From: Comamonas sp. | GTDB lineage: Bacteria > Pseudomonadota > Gammaproteobacteria > Burkholderiales > Burkholderiaceae_C | Assembly: GCA_019236485.1 (NCBI GenBank) | Contig: JAFAIY010000538.1 | Coordinates: 1-13,907, forward strand | DNA: 13,907 nt | Direction: 5' to 3' | Part shown: one piece after another, positions 7,274 to 13,314 of the stretch | Position numbering within the stretch: the stretch's first letter is position 1 | How the letters are laid out: each line of letters begins with the position of its first letter | Made by a program: the position numbers and the translations under genes | The notes under the pieces: generated by a model | What the model was told of the DNA's origin: nothing | The model's input: the letters and a program-made list of their open reading frames with translations, nothing else | Databases searched by the model: none

Positions 7274-7336
7274 GGTGCAGTCGCAAAGGTGATATCGGCT
7301 AGGGCAATCACCAAGCGGCGACGCGGAGCTTGCACC
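7274..7336 (+). other. Foldable 5' leader of the first binding-protein gene
   Basis: Three nested complementary segments occur in order: GGTGCA (7274-7279) with TGCACC (7331-7336), GTCGC (7280-7284) with GCGAC (7318-7322), and GGTGAT (7288-7293) with ATCACC (7307-7312), closing a 13-base loop. Together they give 17 base pairs, ending about 40 bases before the start codon and downstream of the candidate promoter. I do not recognise a named riboswitch class. The rest of the 7101-7377 gap holds the terminator and the promoter. Confidence 0.35.
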
Positions 7337-7377
7337 TTAGTCTGGGCGTCCCTCATAACTAGCAACGGAGACGCTCT

Positions 7378-8613
7378 ATGAAGTTTGCAATCAAGGCTTT
7401 GACGGCATCGGTGGTCCTGGCTTGTGCGGGTGGTGCGATGGCGCAAAAAGGGGAGACCGTCAAGATCGCCTGGATAGACCCGCTCTCGGGTCTGATGGCG
7501 GCGCTGGGCTCCAACCAGCTCAAAAGCCTGCAGTACTCGGCCGAGGAAATCAACAAGAGCAATGCCTCCGGGGTCAAGTTCGAGATCATCGGCATAGACA
7601 ACAAGCTCAGCCCGCAGGAAACCACGGCGGCCCTGCGCTCGGCCATGGACCAGGGCGTGCGCTATGTGTTCCAGGGCAATGGCTCGGGTCCGGCCCTGGC
7701 CATCATGGACGCGCTGGAAAAGCACAATGCGCGCAACAAGGGCAAGGAGGTGGTGTTCCTCAACTATGCGGCCGTGGACCCGGACCTGACCAACAGCAAA
7801 TGCAGCTACTGGCATTTCCGCCTCGATGCCGATACCTCGATGAAGATGGAGGCGCTGACCACCTATATGAAGGATGTTCCGGAGATCAAGAAGGTCTATC
7901 TGATCAACCAGAACTATTCTCATGGCCAGCAGGTCTCCAAGTACGCCAAGGACATGCTCAAGCGCAAGCGCCCCGACGTGGAAATCGTGGGCGACGACTT
8001 CTCGCCGCTGGCCCAGGTGCGCGACTTCGCGCCCTATGTGGCCAAGATCAAGCAGTCGGGCGCCGACACGGTGATCACCGGCAACTGGGGCTCGGACCTG
8101 GCTTTGCTGGTCAAGGCCGCCAACGATGCAGGCCTGAACAATGTCAAGTTCTACACCTATTACGGCATCGCCACGGGCGCTCCCACGGCCATGGGCGCGG
8201 CCGCCGCGGGCAAGGTCTATATGGTGGGCTACGGCCATCTGAACATGCCCGGCACCATGGAGAAAATCGTCAAGGGCTTCAAGGCCAAGGTCAACGACGA
8301 TATGTACACCGGCACCGTGTACACGGGCCTGAACATGCTGGACCAGGCTTTCGCGCGGGCCAAGAGCACCGATCCCGTCAAGGTCGCCGCGACCATGGAA
8401 GGCATGAAGTTCCAGAACTACAACGGCGAGGTCGAGATGCGCAAGACCGATCACCAGCTGCAGCAGGGCCTGTACATCACGCGCTGGGAAAAAGCCGGCG
8501 GCAAATACCCCATGGACTCCGAGAACACCGGCTACACCTTTGTGCCGGTCAAGTACTTCGAGCCCTATGTGGCCAGCACTCCCACCAGCTGCCAGATGAA
8601 GCGCCCGTCCTGA
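7378..8613 (+). CDS. Branched-chain amino acid-type ABC transporter substrate-binding protein, copy 1 (411 aa)
   Basis: Periplasmic solute receptor of the LivK/Peripla_BP_6 family that delivers ligand to the LivHM-type permease encoded downstream. Residues 1-22 form a signal peptide with an AMA|Q signal-peptidase I site. The mature protein begins QKGETVKIAWIDPLSG, the typical first strand of the fold, and continues with GNGSGPA, ITGNWGSDL and VGYGH segments spread over two lobes. The only mature cysteines are C142 and C405. The length is slightly longer than LivK (~370). Start ATG 7378 has GGAG at 7367-7370, seven bases upstream. It is closely related to the next gene (77 % by my residue count, no gaps). 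A strong terminator follows, so it appears to be its own transcription unit. The ligand is unknown: this family binds amino acids, amides, urea and aromatic or fatty acids. Confidence 0.94.
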   Translation: MKFAIKALTASVVLACAGGAMAQKGETVKIAWIDPLSGLMAALGSNQLKSLQYSAEEINKSNASGVKFEIIGIDNKLSPQETTAALRSAMDQGVRYVFQGNGSGPALAIMDALEKHNARNKGKEVVFLNYAAVDPDLTNSKCSYWHFRLDADTSMKMEALTTYMKDVPEIKKVYLINQNYSHGQQVSKYAKDMLKRKRPDVEIVGDDFSPLAQVRDFAPYVAKIKQSGADTVITGNWGSDLALLVKAANDAGLNNVKFYTYYGIATGAPTAMGAAAAGKVYMVGYGHLNMPGTMEKIVKGFKAKVNDDMYTGTVYTGLNMLDQAFARAKSTDPVKVAATMEGMKFQNYNGEVEMRKTDHQLQQGLYITRWEKAGGKYPMDSENTGYTFVPVKYFEPYVASTPTSCQMKRPS

Positions 8614-8633
8614 GTCCGGCTGGGAGCATCCGC

Positions 8634-8658
8634 AGGGCGCCTTGAGGGCGCCCTTTTT
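8634..8658 (+). terminator. Rho-independent terminator after binding-protein copy 1
   Basis: The stem agggcgcc (8634-8641) pairs with ggcgccct (8647-8654) around a 5-base loop, with TTTTT at 8654-8658. It starts 21 bases after the TGA. This is the strongest intrinsic terminator in the right half. It implies that copy 2 and the permease genes need a promoter of their own or readthrough. Confidence 0.85.
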
Positions 8659-8786
8659 CTGCGCTATCTGCAGCGCATCGGCGTTCAAGTTCTTGCATGT
8701 GTCGCCCAGGCGTCCGCAAACTGCGCTTATCTGCGGCCTCAGTCGCATGGGCGATAGTTACTAAGGCTTTCCCCAGCGGGAAAAAG

Positions 8787-8802
8787 TCTACCAGCCGGTA
8801 GA
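8787..8802. promoter_or_regulatory. Inverted repeat upstream of binding-protein copy 2, candidate operator
   Basis: TCTACC-AGCC-GGTAGA is a perfect 6-bp inverted repeat with a 4-base spacer, 43-58 bases before the ATG at 8845 and directly left of a TTGGCA hexamer. The size and symmetry resemble TetR-type operators, but no regulator gene is in the window. The rest of the 8659-8844 gap shows a short GCGCT/AGCGC hairpin (8661-8676) and no promoter I can defend. Confidence 0.35.
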
Positions 8803-8844
8803 TTGGCAGCGCGGCAATATCAAAAATGATGAAAGGAGACAAGC

Positions 8845-10080
8845 ATGAAATGGGTTATGCGTGCAGCTGCTGTTTCGGCTATGGCGGTCGCTGCCGGCGC
8901 TGCCTGGGGGCAGAAGGGCGAGACGGTGAAGATCGCCTGGATCGACCCCCTGTCCGGCCTGATGGCGGCCGTGGGAACCAACCAGCTCAAGACCTTTCAG
9001 CTGCTGGCGGAGGAGTTCAACAGGAAGAACGCTTCGGGCGTGAAGTTCGAGATCGTGGCGCTGGACAACAAGCTCAGCCCTCAGGAGACCATGGCCGTGC
9101 TGCGCTCGGCCATGGACCAGGGCGTGCGCTATGTGGCTCAGGGCAATGGCTCGGGGCCGGCCCTGGCCATCATGGACGCGCTGGAAAAGCACAACAACCG
9201 CAACAAGGGCAAGGAGCTGGTGTTCCTCAACTATGCGGCCGTGGACCCGGACCTGACCAACAGCAAATGCAGCTACTGGCATTTCCGCCTCGATGCCGAT
9301 ACCTCGATGAAGATGGAGGCGCTGACCGCCTTCATGAAGGACGAGGCCGATGTCAAAAAAGTCTATCTGATCAACCAGAACTACGGCCATGGCCACCAGG
9401 TGTCCAAATACGCCAAGGACATGCTCAAGAAGAAGCGCCCCGACGTGCAGATCGTGGGCGACGACTTTGCGCCGCTGGCCCAAGTGCGCGATTTCGCACC
9501 CTATATCGCCAAGATCAAGCAGTCGGGCGCCGACACGGTGATCACCGGCAACTGGGGCTCGGACCTGTCGCTGCTGCTCAAGGCCGCCAACGATGCGGGC
9601 CTGAACAGCGTCAAGTTCTACACCTATTACGCCTATGGCGCGGGCGCACCCACGGCCATGGGAGCGAACTCGGACGGCAAGGTCTATGTGGTGGGCTACG
9701 GACACTACAACATGGGCGCGCCCATCCAGCCGGTGATGGACGGCTTCAAGAAGAAGTTCAACGACGATCTCACGCAAAGCTCCATCTACCATGTGTTTGC
9801 GCTGCTGGATGCGGCGTTCGTGAAGACCGGCTCCACCGATCCGGTCAAGGTGGCGGCCGCGCTGGAGGGCATGCGGCTCAAGAGCTTCAACGGCGAGGTG
9901 GAGATGCGCAAGACCGACCACCAGCTGCAGCAGGGGCTGTACATCACGCGCTGGCAGAAAGCCGGCGGCAAGTACCCGTATGACGCCGAAAATACCGGCT
10001 ACACCTTTGCCCCCGTGAAGTATTACGAGCCCTATGTAGCCAGCACCCCCACCAGCTGCCAGATGAAGCGTCCGTCCTGA
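8845..10080 (+). CDS. Branched-chain amino acid-type ABC transporter substrate-binding protein, copy 2 (411 aa)
   Basis: Paralogue of the preceding gene with exactly the same length and no indels. It is a periplasmic ligand-binding receptor for the permease that follows. The signal peptide spans residues 1-22 (MKWVMR start, AWG|Q site) and differs almost completely from copy 1. The mature start QKGETVKIAWIDPLSG and the last residues STPTSCQMKRPS are identical. Cysteines C142 and C405 are conserved. The copies differ most in the signal peptide and in residues ~288-331, where 28 positions change. GGAG at 8835-8838 is six bases before the ATG. No terminator with a U-tract follows; a large stem-loop lies before livH 110 bases on, so this copy is probably cotranscribed with the permease genes. 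The ligand is unknown. Confidence 0.94.
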   Translation: MKWVMRAAAVSAMAVAAGAAWGQKGETVKIAWIDPLSGLMAAVGTNQLKTFQLLAEEFNRKNASGVKFEIVALDNKLSPQETMAVLRSAMDQGVRYVAQGNGSGPALAIMDALEKHNNRNKGKELVFLNYAAVDPDLTNSKCSYWHFRLDADTSMKMEALTAFMKDEADVKKVYLINQNYGHGHQVSKYAKDMLKKKRPDVQIVGDDFAPLAQVRDFAPYIAKIKQSGADTVITGNWGSDLSLLLKAANDAGLNSVKFYTYYAYGAGAPTAMGANSDGKVYVVGYGHYNMGAPIQPVMDGFKKKFNDDLTQSSIYHVFALLDAAFVKTGSTDPVKVAAALEGMRLKSFNGEVEMRKTDHQLQQGLYITRWQKAGGKYPYDAENTGYTFAPVKYYEPYVASTPTSCQMKRPS

Positions 10081-10106
10081 GTCCGGCCCGGCTTTTCCCC
10101 CTCGTG

Positions 10107-10153
10107 CTGCGGCCTGCGCCGCCAAAAACACGCCCTACAGGCGCGGTCCGCAG
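10107..10153 (+). other. Intercistronic stem-loop between binding protein and permease
   Basis: Bases 10107-10120 pair with 10140-10153 over 14 positions, with one C-T mismatch and one G-T wobble, closing a 19-base loop. No U-tract follows. The position, after a binding-protein gene and before its membrane partners, is where such hairpins often stabilise the upstream message and lower downstream expression. Confidence 0.55.
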
Positions 10154-10190
10154 CGGTTTCCTTTGACGTATCTGAGAGCAAGGCACCTCG

Positions 10191-11144
10191 ATGACGCCGG
10201 AATTTTTCACCATATCGCTGCTCAATGGCGTGAGCTACGGGCTGCTGCTGTTCATGCTCAGCTCGGGCCTGACGCTGATCTTTAGCATGATGGGCGTTCT
10301 GAACTTCGCCCACACCAGTTTCTATATGCTGGGCGCGTATTTCGCCTACACGCTCAGCGGCATCCTGGGCTTCTGGCCCGCGCTGTTCGTCTGCCCCTTG
10401 CTGGTGGGAGTGCTGGGCGCTCTGTTCGAGCGCTACAGCCTGCGCCGCGTGCACAAATACGGCCATGTGCCCGAGCTGCTGGTGACCTTCGGCTTGTCCT
10501 ATCTGGTGCTGGAGCTGGTGCAGCTGGTCTGGGGCCGCGGCACCGTGCCCTACGGCCTGCCGCCCGCGTTGCAGGGCCCGCTGTTCACGCTGTACGGCAC
10601 GCAGTTCCCCAGGTCGCGCTCCTTCGTGATGCTGGTGGCACTGTTGATGCTGGTGGCCGTCTGGCTGCTGCTGACCCGCACGCGCATCGGCCTGGTGATC
10701 CAGGCCGCGCTCAAGAACCCCGAGATGGTGGAGGCCCTGGGCCACAACGTGCCGCGCGTGTTCATGATGGTGTTCGGCGGCGGCTGCGCCCTGGCGGGCC
10801 TGGCCGGCGTGATCGGCGGCAATACCTATGTGACCGAGCCGGCCATGGCCGCCTCCGTGGGCTCCATCATCTTCGTGGTGGTGGTGGTCGGCGGCATGGG
10901 CTCGCTGGCCGGCGCCTTTGTGGCCTCGCTGCTGATAGGCGTGGTGCAGACCTTTGCGGTGGCGCTCGACTGGTCGCTGGCCGGGCTCTTCACCTCCATG
11001 GGCCATACGGTCAATGAATCCAGCTTTGGCTGGCCGGTGCTGCGGCTCACGCTGTCCCAGGTGGCGCCTATCCTGCCCTATCTGTTTCTGGTGCTGATCC
11101 TGATTTTCCGCCCCAAGGGCCTGCTGGGTACGAGAGGGGATTGA
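10191..11144 (+). CDS. livH: Branched-chain amino acid-type ABC transporter permease, LivH family (317 aa)
   Basis: Inner-membrane channel subunit that pairs with the LivM-type subunit encoded next. The LivH start is typical: LLNGVSYGLLLFMLSSGLTLIFSMM, then GVLNFAHTSFYMLGAY, the segment that lines the translocation path in this family. About eight hydrophobic segments span the chain. The cytoplasmic coupling (EAA-like) loop is around residues 166-207 (GLVIQAALKNPEMVEALGHN...AGLAGVIGG), and the end FRPKGLLGTRGD is canonical. The length is normal. Start ATG 10191 has AAGG at 10180-10183, seven bases upstream, which is only a modest ribosome site. The TGA is three bases before the livM ATG. The Liv name marks the family; substrate specificity is set by the binding proteins and unknown. 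Confidence 0.94.
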   Translation: MTPEFFTISLLNGVSYGLLLFMLSSGLTLIFSMMGVLNFAHTSFYMLGAYFAYTLSGILGFWPALFVCPLLVGVLGALFERYSLRRVHKYGHVPELLVTFGLSYLVLELVQLVWGRGTVPYGLPPALQGPLFTLYGTQFPRSRSFVMLVALLMLVAVWLLLTRTRIGLVIQAALKNPEMVEALGHNVPRVFMMVFGGGCALAGLAGVIGGNTYVTEPAMAASVGSIIFVVVVVGGMGSLAGAFVASLLIGVVQTFAVALDWSLAGLFTSMGHTVNESSFGWPVLRLTLSQVAPILPYLFLVLILIFRPKGLLGTRGD

Positions 11145-11147
11145 GCC

Positions 11148-12488
11148 ATGTCGTCGATTGCCAAACCAACCATGAATTCCTCTTCGGCCGCCAAGGGCCA
11201 GGAACAAGCGCATTACCGCTTCCGGCCCATGAACATCGGCCGCCTCGTGATCTGGAGCCTGTTCGCGCTGGCGCTGATCGTGGCGCCGCTGATCTTCACC
11301 AGCTCGCTGGCGCTGACCATGCTCAGCCAGATCGGCTATCTGATCATCATCTGCCTGTCCTACAACATTCTGCTGGGGCAGGGCGGCATGCTGAGCTTCG
11401 GCCATGCGGTCTACACCGGCCTGGGCTCGTTTCTCGCCATCCACGCGATGAACAAGGCCGGGGCCGGCGAGCTGTCGATTCCGCTGGTGCTGATTCCCGT
11501 CATCGGCGGCCTGGCGGGCCTGTTCTTTGCGGCCCTGTTCGGCTATGTGACGACCAAGAAGTCGGGCACGACCTTTGCGATGATCACCATGGGCCTGGGG
11601 GAGCTGGTGGCGTCCATGGCGCTGATGTTTCCCGAGTTCTTCGGCGGCGAGGGCGGTATCACCACCGACCGGGTCTACAGCAAGTTCTTCGGCCTGGACT
11701 TCGGCTCGGGCCTGCAGGTGTACTACCTGATCGCCGTCTACTGCTTTGTCTGCACGGCCGCCATGTTTGCCTTCACGGGCACGCCGCTGGGCCGCATGCT
11801 CAACGCCGTGCGCGACAACCCAGAGCGCGTGGAGTTCGTGGGCTACAACACCCAGCGCGTGCGCTACTTCGCCTTCATCATCTCGGGCTTTTTTGCGGGC
11901 ATAGGCGGTGGCCTGGCGGCCATCAACTTCGAGATCATCACGGCCATGGACAGCGTGAGCGTGGTGCGCTCGGGCGGCTATCTGCTGTTCACCTTTCTGG
12001 GCGGCGCGACCTTCTTCTTCGGTCCCATCATCGGTGCCGTGCTGCTGGTGCTGGCCTCGGTGCTGCTGTCCGAGCTGACCAAGGCCTGGCTGCTGTATCT
12101 GGGCCTGGTGTTCCTGCTCATGGTCATGTATGCGCCGGGCGGCGTGGCCAGCCTGATCATGATGAATCTGCGCGTGGCCAAGTTCGGGCATTTCAAGCGC
12201 CTGCTCATGCCGTATCTGTGGCTGCTGGCCGCGGGCTGCGTGACGGTGCTGGGCGCGGCCGCGCTGATCGAGATGATCTACCACCTGCAGCTCAACGCGG
12301 CTCTGGGCTCCAAGGTACTGTTCCTGGGAACGGAGCTGGACACCGGCGCTGCCGCGACCTGGACCATGGCCATGGTGGTGTTCGTGGTCGGCCTGGGCCT
12401 GCTGGAAGTGGGGCGGCGCGTGACCGCACGCCGCTGGGGCCAGGCCCAGGAAGCGATTGAAGAGAGCATCAAGAAAGCGGAGGGCTGA
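11148..12488 (+). CDS. livM: Branched-chain amino acid-type ABC transporter permease, LivM family, with C-terminal extension (446 aa)
   Basis: Second channel subunit. After a ~30-residue cytoplasmic N-terminus, hydrophobic segments begin. SYNILLGQGGMLSFGHAVY (71-89) is the LivM signature; the EAA-like coupling loop is around 215-258 (LNAVRDNPERVEFVGYN...GIGGGLAA), and YAPGGVASLI (328-337) is where most ~320-residue LivM proteins end. Here about 105 further residues follow (341-446). They contain two more hydrophobic stretches, ~352-377 and ~404-420, and a charged tail ending IKKAEG. The start is ATG 11148, three bases after the livH stop, with GAGGGG just upstream inside livH. It is tightly coupled to livG, also by a three-base gap. 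Family assignment is firm; the role of the extension is unknown. Confidence 0.94.
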   Translation: MSSIAKPTMNSSSAAKGQEQAHYRFRPMNIGRLVIWSLFALALIVAPLIFTSSLALTMLSQIGYLIIICLSYNILLGQGGMLSFGHAVYTGLGSFLAIHAMNKAGAGELSIPLVLIPVIGGLAGLFFAALFGYVTTKKSGTTFAMITMGLGELVASMALMFPEFFGGEGGITTDRVYSKFFGLDFGSGLQVYYLIAVYCFVCTAAMFAFTGTPLGRMLNAVRDNPERVEFVGYNTQRVRYFAFIISGFFAGIGGGLAAINFEIITAMDSVSVVRSGGYLLFTFLGGATFFFGPIIGAVLLVLASVLLSELTKAWLLYLGLVFLLMVMYAPGGVASLIMMNLRVAKFGHFKRLLMPYLWLLAAGCVTVLGAAALIEMIYHLQLNAALGSKVLFLGTELDTGAAATWTMAMVVFVVGLGLLEVGRRVTARRWGQAQEAIEESIKKAEG

Positions 12489-12491
12489 GCC

Positions 12492-13304
12492 ATGTCCAGC
12501 ATTGCCATTCATCAAGCGGGCGTGGCGGAGGCGTCGTCCTATGCGCTGGAGCTGCGGGACCTGCGCAAGAACTTCGGCAAGACCGAGATCATCCGCGGCG
12601 CGCAGCTGGCCGTGAAAGCGGGCGAACGCGTCGCCATCATCGGCCCCAACGGCGCGGGCAAGAGCACGCTGTTCAATCTGATCAGCGGCCGCTTCGAGCC
12701 CAGCAGCGGCGAGGTGCTGCTGCACGGCCAGCGCATCGACGGCAAAAAGCCTTTCGAGATCAACCGCCTGGGCCTGTCGCGCAGCTTCCAGATCACCAAT
12801 ATCTTTCCCAAGCTCTCGGTGTTCGAGAACCTGCGCTGCAGCGTGCTCTGGAGCCTGGGCTACCGCTACAGCTTCTGGCGCTTTCTGGCCAATCTGCACG
12901 ACGCCAACCAGCGCGCCAGCGAGCTCATGGAAATGATAGGCCTGCAGCGCAAGCGCGACACCCTGGCCGTGAACCTGACCTATGCCGAGCAGCGCGCGCT
13001 GGAGATAGGCATCACCATAGGCGGCGGCGCCAGCGTGATCCTGCTCGATGAACCCACGGCCGGCATGAGCAACAGCGAGACCGCGCATTTCATCCAGCTC
13101 ATCAAGAAGGTGACCGAGGGCAAGACGCTGCTGACCGTGGAGCACGACATGGGCGTGGTGTTCGGCCTGGCCGACAAGATCGCCGTCGTCGTCTACGGCG
13201 AGGTGATCGCTTTCGACACCCCCGAAGCCGTGCGTGCCAACCCGCGCGTGCAGGAGGCCTATCTGGGCTCGTCCGTGGCGGATCAACAAGCCGGTGTGCA
13301 TTGA
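12492..13304 (+). CDS. livG: Branched-chain amino acid-type ABC transporter ATP-binding protein, LivG family (270 aa)
   Basis: Cytoplasmic ATPase subunit. Walker A is intact: GPNGAGKST (51-59, K57). The Q-loop glutamine is Q100 in SRSFQITNIFP, Walker B is VILLDEP with D186/E187, and the switch histidine is H218 in VEHDM. The ABC signature is strongly divergent, NLTYAEQRALEIG (161-173) instead of an LSGGQ-like motif, and the usual ARAL helix is replaced by GITIGGGAS. LivG proteins commonly have an altered signature (YGQQR type), so part of this is a family trait. The start is ATG 12492 with GGAGGG at the end of livM. The stop is ten bases before livF. Its partner LivF has the complementary defect, see findings. 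Confidence 0.95.
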   Translation: MSSIAIHQAGVAEASSYALELRDLRKNFGKTEIIRGAQLAVKAGERVAIIGPNGAGKSTLFNLISGRFEPSSGEVLLHGQRIDGKKPFEINRLGLSRSFQITNIFPKLSVFENLRCSVLWSLGYRYSFWRFLANLHDANQRASELMEMIGLQRKRDTLAVNLTYAEQRALEIGITIGGGASVILLDEPTAGMSNSETAHFIQLIKKVTEGKTLLTVEHDMGVVFGLADKIAVVVYGEVIAFDTPEAVRANPRVQEAYLGSSVADQQAGVH

Positions 13305-13314
13305 GGGAGCACGG

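Noticed and set aside
8803..8830. TTGGCA plus AATGAT as promoter of binding-protein copy 2
   Set aside because: Predicted transcription start would fall on the ribosome binding site, leaving almost no leader; kept only as a note beside the palindrome.
7240..10131. Long minus-strand frames opposite both binding-protein genes and their near-identical translations
   Set aside because: They resemble each other only because the two sense genes are duplicates; no start context or domain.
10163..10191. TTGACG as the -35 of a livH promoter
   Set aside because: No -10-like hexamer at proper spacing, and the position would put the start of transcription inside livH.
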